From Tubiluchus corallicola (taxonomy: Eukaryota; Priapulida; Priapulimorpha; Priapulimorphida; Tubiluchidae), in assembly GCA_030141605.1 (NCBI GenBank), contig JAQGDQ010000149.1:421789-485788 (forward strand): a stretch of DNA of 64,000 bases. Direction: 5' to 3'. Numbering within the stretch: the first letter of the stretch is position 1; each line of letters begins with the position of its first letter. The position numbers were made by a program, and so were the translations under genes. This document shows positions 49,031-59,529 of the stretch, one piece after another. Below the pieces are notes generated by a model. It had not been told where the DNA came from. It searched no databases and was given only the letters and a program-made list of their open reading frames with translations.

Positions 49031-52000
49031 TCACTCTGACTGCAAACGACTAAGTGCATCAGCGACTGGGTTTTGTGCCGCAGAAATATGCTCAATTGTG
49101 AAAGCATATTCGGCTAATTTAAGTGCCCCATGGCACAGACGGCGATTACGCTTGCGCATCTTATCAAGAGCAAGAAGACTTCGCTGGTCAGTGCGCAAAA
49201 TGAATTCTCGGCCTTCTAAATAATAACGCAGTTTTTCGATGCTAAATACAACACTTGAGCATTCTAATTCGACCACTGAGTATCTTGTTTCCGGTGCGGT
49301 TAACTTTCTGCTTATGTAAGTAATCGGGACTTCCCCAAGACCATCCTTCCGATCCTGTGAAAGGACAGCTCCGAGACCAGTAAAACTAGCGTCTGTAGTT
49401 AAAATAAATGTCTCATCAAAGTTGGGAGAATGTAGAACACAATCTGAGAGATAATCAGGTAGCTGGATATCATTGATAGACAGAGTTGCTTTGGCTGTTG
49501 GGAAGAATGAATATTCCGGAAGACTAGACTCCTCTACTTGTCTTGCACCAATCTTTACACAGTCATTTTCAATCTCTTCCAAATTAATTTGTGCATTATC
49601 TTTGCTCTCTGCATAGAGGGCTAGGAGAACTAGTTCTTCTTCTCTATCCACATAAGGTTTTAAACGATTTATGTGGCAGATACGACAGTCTCTTCTCTTG
49701 CCAGATTTTCCGATTTTTATTTTGTATGTGTAATCTGAGATTTTGTCTACAATAGGATAGGGTCCACGCCAGGTAGATAACATTTTGCTGCCTTTCTTAA
49801 GACGTTGCAGCATTACCTTATCACCGACTTGGAAGTTCTTTTGTCTAGTCAGCTTATCGTACCATCCCTTTTGAGCCAATTTGGCTGCCTCGAGAGACTG
49901 ATGAGCATCTTCCAGTGTCTCATCTAGTGTATTTAGTATTCGAGTCACATACTCATCCACATCTTCGAGGGCTGGTGGCTTTTCACAGCCCCATCGCTCT
50001 TTCAGCATAGAGAGAGGACCACGGAGGGGATAGCCGAAAACTAATTCGTTTGGCGAATACCCTGTAGATTCCTGAGGAACCTCCCTATAGGCAAATAAGA
50101 CAAAGGGTACAGCTTCATCCCAGGGAAGATTCGGTCGATCTTGTACAAGACGTCGAATAGAGTGTTTCAGGCTTTGGTTATAACGTTCACAAAGCCCATT
50201 AGTAGATGGTGCAAATGCTGAGGTATAAATTCCTTTAACTCCAAGCTCCTGCTCTAATGAACAGGTAAGTGCAGAGGTAAACTGTGTACCTTGGTCTTTA
50301 AGGATCTCACGCGGTATGCCATACCGACAACAAAATTGCAATACTGCCTGAAGGACTGTTTTTGTTTCAATGTTGGGCAAAGGATAACAGTCTGGATAAC
50401 GGGTGGCATGGTCAATAAGTACAAGCGCATACTTATTTCCAGCAGGAGTGCGATCTAGTGGTCCAATGAGATCCATAGCCACACGATAAAATGGCTGAGA
50501 TGGAATGGGTAGTGGCTTAAGTGGGACCTTATCAGATTTACGTACTCTGGCAGTTCTTTGACATGCAATGCATGAACGACAATACTGGCGAACATTTCTT
50601 TTCACATGTGGCCAAATGAATTCCTGTAGGACACGATGTGTCGTTTTATTAATTCGTAAGTGGCCAGCCGTTCGAGCATCATGAGCAAGTTCCAAAACTT
50701 GTTTCCGCAAAACTTTTGGCAAAACCAAAAGCTCACGGGGTGGAGAAGCATTCCGCTGTTTGCACAGGTAGTACAGAACGCCATTGCGGAGAAAATAGCC
50801 TTTACCATTGCGTCTCGCTTCTTTAAGTGTGACCGCATGATCAATCAGATTGCGAAGTGTGACGTCTTCAGTTTGCTCCGTTTTCACCTGCTCTAAGGGT
50901 ATATCAAGTAAACTGTTTTGCACTGCATTTCCAGGAGTAAAAACTTCTTTTTGCAGTTGTTCATCACGTTTTACTTCTGCCTGAAGCTTAGCAGCTTTAG
51001 CTCTCGTCACAGCAAATCCTGTCTCACTTAGTTTCCTTGTGTCATCAAAGGGAGTTGCAGTGGTTGGCACAGGAATTTGGGGTCTTCCTTGCATTTCTGG
51101 TGCTTCTGGTTGGTTCCGTTTATTTTGAGGGTCAACATCAGTTTCTGAAGAGAAAGGTTTCAGCGCTGAAAGGTAATTATTTCCTAACAGGAAGTCAGCT
51201 GGTAAGTTATCTACTACAGTTACTGTGAGACAGCCAGATATATTTAGCGAAGGGCACATGATCTCTATCTCTGCCACTTTACACGGAGCCTTATGTCCGT
51301 GGATACATAACAGGGACTTCGGGTCTTGTTCTAGATATTGTTCTTTTTTAACAAAATTTGGATGCAGCATTGACACATTAGCACCACTGTCACGTTGCCC
51401 AGTAATTGGTTTGCCATTAATTAGAGCTTCAAACATATATGGCAGCGTGTCTTTGGGAATGTCTTTCCATTTTTCATTATTGACGCTTTGAGTCAATTCC
51501 ACATCACTGAAAAGCTGCCTATTCGACTTCCCTAATTTGTTTCGAGTTAAAGCATTGGTACCAGAGGGCGATCGGCATTCAGAACGTCTGTGTCCTGGCT
51601 TGCCGCAGCCATAGCAGACGATTCTTCGAGGTTCTCCTTGGCCTGCATTAGTAGTAGGTGCTGCACTCTGCTTCTTCACCATGGGTCTAGTGGCAAACTT
51701 GTCTGGCCTCCTAAAGTGATCAGGGTTCCTCCCCATATCTTGGTAAGAAGCAACATATTTATCAGCCAGAGTTGCCATTTCCATGCCTGACTGAGGTTCT
51801 TCTCGACGTAGCCATGTAGTTAAGTCTGTAGGCATCTTATTCATCATTTGTTCCATGGCAATTAGTTGGAAGAGCTGAGGGTAAGAGTCAACAGCGTCCA
51901 TGGCCTCTACATAATCAGTTAAGGCTCGTTCAACCTTCAAGAAAAATTGCCGATATGTTTCATTCTTTGACTTCTCTAAAGTTCTGAAACGTTTCCGGTA

Positions 52001-52906
52001 CACATCAGTACTCAAGATGTATGCATTAACCAGTGCTTTTCTAACTAGAGAATAATTTTTGACGTCGGTTCGAGGAAGTTGCTGGTAGGCGTTTGCTGCC
52101 CTGCCAGTAAGAGCTGGCCCTATGCACGCGGACCAATATTCTTCTTCAATTCCATTTGTAACAGCGCAAGTCTCGAACCAGTCCAGGAACTCATGTATAT
52201 CTTCCTTGTCTTCATAGTAAGTTCGCACTTTCATGCGTTTGCAAGGTGCGCAAAAAGGTGCAGTGGGGGTGGAAGCAGCAATAGGGCTCAACACAGGCAT
52301 ACTTTGATGCAAAGAAGTAGAGGGGGCAACCTCAAGTTTACGCATTTCTAGTTGCACAATTTGCTGTTGCAACTGGAGAAATTCTTTGGCGACTTCGCCA
52401 TCCAAGGTAGATAAAGCCTCTGCGGTTAATTCAGGAAGCTTAATTGGCTTTGATTCCACCTTAACGTCTCCTAACACTGGCATTGGTGCGACAGTAGTCC
52501 TTTGTGGGGCGGATCCAGGTTCTTGAGCGCCGCGAAGCTCTGCAGCGACAGGCGTCCCCGTCGAAGCTATAAGCTTGTTCGTTGGGCGTGTACTTTGACC
52601 TTGGTCAACGAGACCTGAAACAAAAGACTGGGTAGACCTTTCAATGGCGCCAGCGACTCCGTCTGGCGTACGAACAGTGTCAACGTTTACACCTTTTACA
52701 TGGCCCGGTGTTAGAGGTAAGTCTGAAAATTGTTGCCCTTGTTCCATTGTTTTATATGCTTGCAAAATGTGTTGTATGTACTGTGTTTTAGTTGTCTTGT
52801 TCGGGTCTAAAAGTAACCCTAATGTATTAGCTACTTCAAATAACTGTGGTTTGTTTGATTGCTTAAGATCAGTTTCCGTGTACTGCCGTGGTTCCATGAT
52901 AAACAA
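49031..52906 (-). CDS. Gag-protease-integrase-RNase H polyprotein lacking reverse transcriptase
   Basis: 1291 codons without a stop (a second Met, MEPRQYTETD, lies 3 codons in). Order: SAP-like N-terminus, Pro-rich spacer, gag core (~230-400), a CCHC knuckle CYGCGKPGHRRSEC (~430), a retropepsin-like region with DSG (~505) and LLGNNYL, the integrase zinc domain (HDARTAGHL...CRSCIACQ), the catalytic core with Asp in AMDLIGPL (~810), Asp in LKDQGTQF (~869) and Glu in GLCERYNQSL (~905), and a GPY/F-like tail (WRGPYPIVDK, CHINRLKPYV). About 100 residues later RNase H begins (FILTTDASFTGLGAVLSQ, ~1165) and ends NPVADALSRL. Usual Ty3/gypsy order is RT-RNase H-integrase; integrase-first order is known from Gmr1-like elements. 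The link before RNase H jumps from LPDYLSD to CVLHSPNFDE, the end of a normal RT connection, so about 270-300 RT residues appear removed in frame. Confidence 0.92.
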   Translation of the reverse strand: MFIMEPRQYTETDLKQSNKPQLFEVANTLGLLLDPNKTTKTQYIQHILQAYKTMEQGQQFSDLPLTPGHVKGVNVDTVRTPDGVAGAIERSTQSFVSGLVDQGQSTRPTNKLIASTGTPVAAELRGAQEPGSAPQRTTVAPMPVLGDVKVESKPIKLPELTAEALSTLDGEVAKEFLQLQQQIVQLEMRKLEVAPSTSLHQSMPVLSPIAASTPTAPFCAPCKRMKVRTYYEDKEDIHEFLDWFETCAVTNGIEEEYWSACIGPALTGRAANAYQQLPRTDVKNYSLVRKALVNAYILSTDVYRKRFRTLEKSKNETYRQFFLKVERALTDYVEAMDAVDSYPQLFQLIAMEQMMNKMPTDLTTWLRREEPQSGMEMATLADKYVASYQDMGRNPDHFRRPDKFATRPMVKKQSAAPTTNAGQGEPRRIVCYGCGKPGHRRSECRSPSGTNALTRNKLGKSNRQLFSDVELTQSVNNEKWKDIPKDTLPYMFEALINGKPITGQRDSGANVSMLHPNFVKKEQYLEQDPKSLLCIHGHKAPCKVAEIEIMCPSLNISGCLTVTVVDNLPADFLLGNNYLSALKPFSSETDVDPQNKRNQPEAPEMQGRPQIPVPTTATPFDDTRKLSETGFAVTRAKAAKLQAEVKRDEQLQKEVFTPGNAVQNSLLDIPLEQVKTEQTEDVTLRNLIDHAVTLKEARRNGKGYFLRNGVLYYLCKQRNASPPRELLVLPKVLRKQVLELAHDARTAGHLRINKTTHRVLQEFIWPHVKRNVRQYCRSCIACQRTARVRKSDKVPLKPLPIPSQPFYRVAMDLIGPLDRTPAGNKYALVLIDHATRYPDCYPLPNIETKTVLQAVLQFCCRYGIPREILKDQGTQFTSALTCSLEQELGVKGIYTSAFAPSTNGLCERYNQSLKHSIRRLVQDRPNLPWDEAVPFVLFAYREVPQESTGYSPNELVFGYPLRGPLSMLKERWGCEKPPALEDVDEYVTRILNTLDETLEDAHQSLEAAKLAQKGWYDKLTRQKNFQVGDKVMLQRLKKGSKMLSTWRGPYPIVDKISDYTYKIKIGKSGKRRDCRICHINRLKPYVDREEELVLLALYAESKDNAQINLEEIENDCVKIGARQVEESSLPEYSFFPTAKATLSINDIQLPDYLSDCVLHSPNFDETFILTTDASFTGLGAVLSQDRKDGLGEVPITYISRKLTAPETRYSVVELECSSVVFSIEKLRYYLEGREFILRTDQRSLLALDKMRKRNRRLCHGALKLAEYAFTIEHISAAQNPVADALSRLQSE

Positions 52907-53520
52907 TTACGTAAACAACCGAAACAATAAGTTGTTAAACCACGAGCGCTATCAAAGTGCCAAGCAAGCGTTACAATACTACGTCTAATTACTCCTGTGT
53001 TAAAACCAACAAAACACGTGCGCAGTAGTTTTTACTAATGACAATGAAGACTGCCAGCGCCTGCCTTCCGCCGTAGCTCATTAGAAATAAACTATAAGCA
53101 CAATGACGTAATATTAATTAACTGACGCAAACAAAGCGTTTCAAGGCTTGCTGTAAACAAGGATCGAGTCAGTAAATAAATTGTGCAAAGATTAAAAGCG
53201 AAGCAAACTGGCTATAGACCTTAATGTCAGACAACATACTATACAATAACTGAAAACAAGATTGAACTGGGCTTCTTTAGCGCAGTATAAACAGGAATTA
53301 TTTATCACTGAACTGCCCAAGGTCTGATAACCTTGACGGACCAACAAAATAATTGCGGAAGTACATGCAAAATTTACACAGCTAAACCGGTCTAGTTATT
53401 TGCAAATAAAGGACAAATTTAAGCTACAGTGTCCGTAAACGCTAGCCGAACAGGAAAAGAACATAATTTATCAATAGACAAACGCAAACGTCGCTTACAA
53501 AAATTATGTCAGCAGAGCCA

Positions 53521-53538
53521 CTTTAAATTCTGACACCA
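53521..53538 (-). promoter_or_regulatory. Primer binding site, tRNA-Leu-like
   Basis: Two bases inside the 5' LTR the minus strand reads TGGTGTCAGAAT. TGG plus TGTCAGAA complements the 3' end (…CTGACACCA) typical of animal tRNA-Leu. This fixes the element's orientation. Confidence 0.7.
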
Positions 53539-53540
53539 TT

Positions 53541-54834
53541 TGTGATATATGTGGTGTACCACCTATGATATAGGACGCTTTCGTTACGACACCACAAACA
53601 CTTTTTGCTACTAATTACCGATATGTGCTGACACGTGGGTTCAGTGAATCTTTCCATTTAAGCATAGTTCACAAACATGTATACAGAATAGAAGCAAATA
53701 AAACAGTTTTTAATATTACCGATAAATTCTGTGTTCAATGAGAGAATAAGAAGTAAAAACAATTTACTTTAAACCAAAACAACAACAAACTTGTTATAAT
53801 TACAAACGACGTTTCTAGATGACTTACGATAATCAGAAGACTAGTTAGCCCCAACCCAGGTGAGGGAGAAGGATGTAAGGTAAGTATACTTATCAGTTGT
53901 AGTGACTGCAGTCGGAAGCTGTCGGATTCAACGTTTGACGATCTCCATCACTCTGGAAGCTGGAATAACGTGACTAACCGGTTATGCAAACTTCCTGGAA
54001 TCTTGTGCAGTTACTCTTCCAAAGCTCAGCAGGGGATGGAATCTTACGTTGCCACTTCTACAATGCTTGTCAGGTGTACCGAAGTCGTAAGTGGTTACTT
54101 CACTAATCCTAGTGGAGTGCAGTGGAGTCCTGACCCGTGGAGCTCGTGTAACTACCATTGATACTGCGTCTGGTCATAACCTGGTTGTTTCTGCACCGGA
54201 TCTCCTGAATTTCCGTTTACAGCAGTACGTCTAATAAGAATAACAGCCAGTTTATGGGTGTTTCCGCCTCACGGCTCGAACACCTAACCCTTTGGTGTGT
54301 CAGTGCCCTTTAATCACTTTCTGTCTCCACAGTAATTAAGTCTTGACTTCGATTGCTAATGTATGTTTCGTCGGAAGCCATATTTGACGACTTCACTGGC
54401 TTAGCACGTTCGACCCACTGTCTTGAACCTAGTTTCAATTTCTAGAACAGGTAAAACTGGATGACCTTGTCCTTTAACACGACGATTCATTGGCCAGAGA
54501 GCCTGTTCAGTTGAGCATATGACCAATCACTTACTTTCTTGTAAAGGAGATCTAGGACAGGTATAAGGTGGGACCCTTCCCAGAGCTAACTAGGTGCATG
54601 CTCATATATGTACAGTCACAACTTGCTTTACTGTAGTAGGTAAATTCGCTTAATGAGTAATTAACTAATGACTCATTCAATTAACATAAGTAATTAGCTA
54701 ACTTAAGCTATTAATGCAGCCTAAGTATGGGACATACACAAAAATCATACTAGAATACAGTTCAACTATATTAGAAGGGGTTGCAATGCTGCTCGGTAGT
54801 TCTTATATTCCAGACTGACGTCACGGACGTNNNA
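53541..54834 (-). repeat. 5' LTR, last bases lost in the assembly gap
   Basis: Aligned base for base with 46987-48280 at an offset of 6554, with three substitutions. 54831-54833 are N. Confidence 0.93.
54831..54833. other. Assembly gap (NNN)
   Basis: Three N replace the expected CAC at the LTR end. The flank after it (CCAAG...) does not match the 5 bp left of the element (CCGTG), so the true gap length and linkage are unknown. Confidence 0.95.
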
Positions 54835-54885
54835 CCAAGTTTCTTGAGGAATTAGGGTCGTCCCGAGTGTAGGATTTAGTTGACA

Positions 54886-55215
54886 CTATGAAACATGCTT
54901 TGAAGAATTGCTGTTTCTTAGCGAATTAGCCAGATTAAGTTTTTCAGCAGTTGCCCATTTTTGGATGTCATCCGACAGCAAGCGAGACAAATAACTAGCC
55001 AAGGATGAGTCCATTGAGAGAGCAAGAGTCAAAGCATTCATCACTGGTTCATATTTTCCCTGATTAGTTGTCAAAGCCATCCACGATTTGGGCTGTGGTA
55101 TTTTTAGCCATCTCCTAAAGATCGGATAACCGGACTCTATGTACACCAAATCATTACAAGTAGATGTTCTCACCCCCAGTAAATAGTTCATTAATTCCAC
55201 TAAATTTCTTTGCAT
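54886..55215 (-). pseudogene. LINE C-terminal fragment
   Basis: The 109-codon frame has LMNYLLGVRTSTCNDLVYIE and SGYPIFRRWLKI, the LGVR-ST-DLVY-E-G pattern found in the region after the thumb of several LINE reverse transcriptases. No RT catalytic box is present. The left edge is close to the gap. Confidence 0.5.
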
Positions 55216-55440
55216 TACATTATATCTTCAGTTTCTGACTGTTCATGATAGATACAACGCTGTACAAGTTACAACTTCCGTGGCGCAGTAGTTTGAATGC
55301 AATAACCCACATTGCACAGCATTGCAGCTGCATGCTTACACATTACACTACATTTTATTGTATTACATTAATTTTTCAGTTTCTGGCCAATTCATATGAT
55401 ACACAACAGTGTACAAATTACGACTTTCGTGCACTCATGT
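55211..55440. repeat. Diverged tandem repeat, unit about 150 bp
   Basis: ATTACATTATATCTTCAGTTTCTG...GTACAAGTTACAACTTCCGTG (55214-55281) resembles ATTACATTAATTTTTCAGTTTCTGG...GTACAAATTACGACTTTCGTG (55363-55431). Confidence 0.6.
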
Positions 55441-55825
55441 TTAATATCGTACACTACATTATGTTATGTTATTACGTCTTCGTTCAGTACGTATTTACGT
55501 TAGACAAGTATCACCTTCTTATTTTAAATACCTAATGTTTCCGTTAATCTTGATCGTATAGTGTAAGGTGACTTAAATCTATATATCGTATAGATTGAAT
55601 TTAATATGTCCACTTAATTTCTAATTGCTATAAGGCGAATTCTCCACCTGGCTCCGAGGGCTTTAGATATTAGTCTAGCAAGCAATGATCGTCTTATCTA
55701 AACTTCACCTTGACCTTCGCGTTGTGAGAAAAGGTCTATTTCCCTCAAGTTTCCTAGCAACGCTCCCGCAATATGAGCGCTAGTTAATTCAAAGCGAACT
55801 AATCAGATTCGTATATCGGAAATAG
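55441..55825. other. Non-genic stretch left of the second Ty3/gypsy element
   Basis: AT-rich sequence with no recognisable coding region, between the diverged repeat and the putative LTR end. Confidence 0.35.
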
Positions 55826-56795
55826 TGTTGCTTGAGTTAAACACTCTAATATCATACATTAACTCAATCGTTAAATGTCAAAGAGAATTACTTTATTGAT
55901 TTACAATAATTACTGCTTCTAGATAGCTTACAAGATTAGTTCTTATGCGCTTTTGACGCGTACAACTAGTTTATAGCTTCCAAAAGTATCTCTCTGAACA
56001 ATTCTTCAATTCTATCACCTAAGGTGTACTCTACACTTATCCTATAGTACAATGTGAACTTGTACGAACTACAGATATGCACAGTTAATTCTCAGTTTAC
56101 CAATGTGTTAAGATTACTTAACTCTGCGGATTTGACCACAATGTACCCAGTACAATTTGGCCAACTCCAATAGTTGATATGAAACTCTCGTTGTCCAGTG
56201 CCTAGATTATCCTAGGAACGCAGAAAGATGTCTACGCTGAACTTCTCAAGTTGTCCCAATCTCCTCTGTCAAGTAGCCCTCTTGTGTGATTCGTCACACA
56301 CACACACGTGTCTCTTCCAGTACGATCGGGTGGAACGAGCGCTGGGTTATTCGAACTCATGGCTTATATCTCATCGAAGTAACCTCGTAATAACCTTGCA
56401 CGATTTCAACGTCGCACGCAACATTTAGATTTATTGGACAGCTGGGAGGACAAAGTCATCGTAACCCGTAAAACTCATCAGTCCTCTTTTCTTCAAGAAA
56501 CAGTGACCTCGCAGAGTTTTCGTCAATTACTAGTAACTTGTGCATATAGCTTATAATAAATGGTACACCCGTTTCAACCTAATATTAGCTAATTATCCTG
56601 AGCATCCTAGAGTGTCCTTACGTAAACGATAAATTTTACTTCTTGCATCCTACGCTTTCACAGCTCATTAAATTCGAGCTTAACAGCTGAATGAGTTCCA
56701 TTGCACCATTTTTAAATTTATTCATGCAATCAGGGAGGCATGCGATTTCATACCAAAATATCGAAAATCATCGATTTATAATTTTATTCACCACA
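55826..56795 (-). repeat. Candidate 3' LTR of the envelope-bearing element
   Basis: Starts TGTGGTGAATAAAATT right after the tract AGGGGAGGAAAGT (minus strand) and may end CAAGCAACA near 55826, about 970 bp. An AATAAA (about 55890) and a TATAAG motif (about 56355) lie in plausible places. The second copy is outside the window, so the left boundary is a guess. Confidence 0.4.
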
Positions 56796-56807
56796 ACTTT
56801 CCTCCCC
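56796..56807 (-). promoter_or_regulatory. Polypurine tract at the 3' LTR
   Basis: On the minus strand GGGGAGGAAAGT directly precedes the putative LTR start, the expected plus-strand primer site. The same 12 bases recur at 59577-59588. Confidence 0.6.
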
Positions 56808-56896
56808 TAACACTCACTTCAGATGTAGCACGCATTTAATGATCCGATCTAAGATCTTATCTTTTGGAAGCTCCTTAATTAGGTACATTAGCAATA

Positions 56897-57100
56897 TTAC
56901 ATGTTACATCTTAATATATTATGGGACGTTCCATCTTGGAGGTCATGGTGGCAGGATACCATTGTCCATCGAGTCTCTTCGGCTTCCCGGACCGGGGTTG
57001 TGATTCCATTGATCTCTTGAGATTCTTCCTCAGATACACCCCTTATTGTCTTTACCGACTTCATCTTCTTCCCGCCTTCCATCTCCAATGGTCCCATCAT
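56897..57100 (-). CDS. Small frame downstream of env (67 codons)
   Basis: Starts MMGPLEMEGGKKMKSV and is strongly charged and hydrophilic, with no membrane segment and no recognised family. It lies between the envelope stop and the LTR, where some retroviruses have accessory genes. It may be chance. Confidence 0.2.
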   Translation of the reverse strand: MMGPLEMEGGKKMKSVKTIRGVSEEESQEINGITTPVREAEETRWTMVSCHHDLQDGTSHNILRCNM

Positions 57101-57275
57101 TCTGTAACATAAAATACATTCTGCAGTATCATAAGTTCATTAAATATCATTTCTTATACAATTATTTACATCGATCCCTCTATACCTAATTGGGTGGTTC
57201 CTCTACCATCATCCAATATTACCAGCCTGTTATGTATATACTAAACTACAATTTTAGTATTATGTCCATCCTCAA

Positions 57276-59529
57276 TTATATTTCTGTGACCCGTTCGATC
57301 CTTCTCGGGTTAGTTTTTCGGGCAGCGGGTTGAGGTATCTCCCTCAACTCCAGCTCCTCAGGGTCCTCAACATGCTGTCTAGTCCTTTTAACCTTAACCC
57401 TGGGTTCCTGTTCTTCAGGAGTCCCAGAGGGCATGTGTCTTGTCACCTTAACAGGTTGTTCGTCGTCAGTCGGGGTTTTGGTATACCTAGTACCTATTCT
57501 AGGCATCAAAGAATTTAAAACCAAAAGGCCACTTCTCCTTTTCCAATAGCAGATTACTCCTACTATCAGGAGGACGGCCACTATAACCCCTATTAAGACC
57601 CATTTTCTAAAACCCGTTAGCCAATCTGTGGCTCCCGTCTCGTTCAACGCTTGTCGTTGTCGTTCAAGTCGTTCCCCATTTTGTTCCATGGAGGTTTTAA
57701 GGTCGTCTAAGGATAAATTGAATTGGTCCCAAGTCTGGTGTGCTTGTGGTTTCACATATTCGGGGATCATATCTACCGTACCGGGAGTTATGTTCTGTAA
57801 TTCACTCAATTCTCTATAGAACCTCTCAATCATCTCACTCGTCGGCAACTCAATTTGGTCTTCTTTCATCCGTATTTGTGAGTTCCGGTAATAATAGGTG
57901 GGTAGCTCAAAAGACCTTGAGTGTACCTTACACCCATTCCCAATGACTATTAATTTAGGTTCTTTTAATCCTCTCTTCTGAGGATGTTATTCTGTTAGTT
58001 CCAGGGCTTGGACAGGTATATGTAATCAAAGTCTCACTAAATGGAGATACATACCAAGTCCCGGCAGTAATATAGGTCACAACTACCTCTGGGTGTTTTA
58101 TTACTTTTACCCTACGCTCGCAGGCTTCTAATGTCTTATCGGGCCGGTTATGAAACAACACGGCTGGACATGCCGTTGCGTAAGCAGTTGACCTTACTGG
58201 TACTTTTAATTGGCACGGTTCTCTACTCCTATCTAAACATAACTCCGTATCATGATTCTCGGGTAAGAAGAACTTCGTTCTTTCTATATTGATACCAAAA
58301 TATTTCCTTCCTGGATCAAGGTAAATATAGCCCGAAGAATTCGGCATTATCATTGGTATAGGTGCAATCTGAAATAAGTCGAACCTATCTTGATCAGGCT
58401 GCAGCGATATGAGGGCTAGCACCGCATATCCTTCGGCTGTAGCCAATAACATGACTTCCATAGTCTCGTAATAATATAGTAAATCTCCTTCCGGCCTTTC
58501 CGGTAAGGACAAAGTACTAGGTAATGCCTTCTGTATCTCGTACAGTGTATCTCGCAACTGTGCAGGTCCTAATAAGAGAGGTGACATTGTGCCTAACAAT
58601 AAGGTAGACAACATATCCATTGTCTTATGCACATTATCAGTCAACCTTCGCATTGTATTGGAAATACGCTGCATCAGTGCCATTATTTCAGTTAAAGCTA
58701 CCATCTCATGAGTCATGATCTGGGCGTGGTATGCAAATTCCACTTTAAGATCAGCTAAATTATATTTCAGGTCGGCAGTGTCATTCTGTAATAACATTAT
58801 ATGCCTTGTATTCTCCTGACTCTGGATGTGCGTATAATTAATTAAAGTCACAGATTTTTCAAGGATGTGCTGCATAGATTCTTGGGAGGCTTGTATCAGA
58901 TTTAGCTTTCCGGCCAGGGCTTGTATGTCTTCCTCGGTTGCAGTTCCGGTTAGGGCTTTAGAGATTTTCCCTAGAAAGGGAAGTAAGCTTCGCCTCGATC
59001 GGCTTCCTCTAGCCCAACCGTCTAGATTCATTTCGGATGAAGGTTCAAGCCTGGACTTATCCTTGCTTGGGGATAGTTGACGGTTTCCTGCTCTCTCAGA
59101 GGCCAGAAGATGCGCTATATCGCTCGTCTTTTGCTCTAGCTCTTGTATCTGAGCCAGATATGTGGAAGCAGTAGTGTTTACCAACACTGTAATGGCTTCC
59201 AGGAACCTATCCTCCTGATACTGGGTAGTGTGGGGTTCATCCACACGTTTAGCCGGGTCCCAAGAATGATTTCTTAGTATAATCATTTCTCGCTTTAAGG
59301 CTTCCAAGCAAAGTTCAACTGGGCTAATGTTCAATTGCATTAATAGGGCCCATCTAGATTGAGATACTTGGACTTCACCTCTACGTATAAAGATTGCTCC
59401 GGGACTCGTTACTACATTGGCTTCACAGAGTACCAACATGAGACTCCCGAACATCCACAGCACTATTCTGGATTCCATATTCTGAAAAATAGGCCAAAAC
59501 ATCATAGCCTTGAAAAAGTCTGGACCCAC
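57276..59529 (-). pseudogene. env: F-type envelope glycoprotein, split by a frameshift
   Basis: Frame 1 (59529-57955) very likely starts at the inner Met at 59478, since MESRIVLWMFGSLMLVLCEA is a good signal peptide. Cys and N-glycosylation sites follow. A furin-type site RSRR lies at about residues 177-180, immediately followed by a hydrophobic, Gly-containing stretch (LLPFLGKISKALTG) and an acidic TEED block, the arrangement of the fusion peptide in baculovirus F and errantivirus Env. Heptad-like helices come next, then a Cys-rich lumenal part. Frame 2 (57869-57276) has the stem, one membrane anchor (WVLIGVIVAVLLIVGVICYW) and a ~100-residue basic cytoplasmic tail. The second frame is open upstream past the stop of the first, so a single-base indel near 57960-58000 explains the split. 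Such proteins mediate membrane fusion; as it stands the gene is interrupted. Confidence 0.85.

Larger units (their letters stand above)
46987..54834 (-). mobile_element. Young Ty3/gypsy-type element, Gmr1-like domain order, RT missing
   Basis: Two near-identical 1294-bp LTRs (46987-48280 and 53541-about 54834) frame 5260 bp of internal DNA with a primer site, one 1291-codon ORF and a polypurine tract, all on the minus strand. The LTRs differ at only three positions seen (47182/53736, 47772/54326, 47945/54499). The last four bases of the right LTR fall at an assembly gap (NNN, 54831-54833), so the target duplication cannot be read. Confidence 0.93.
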
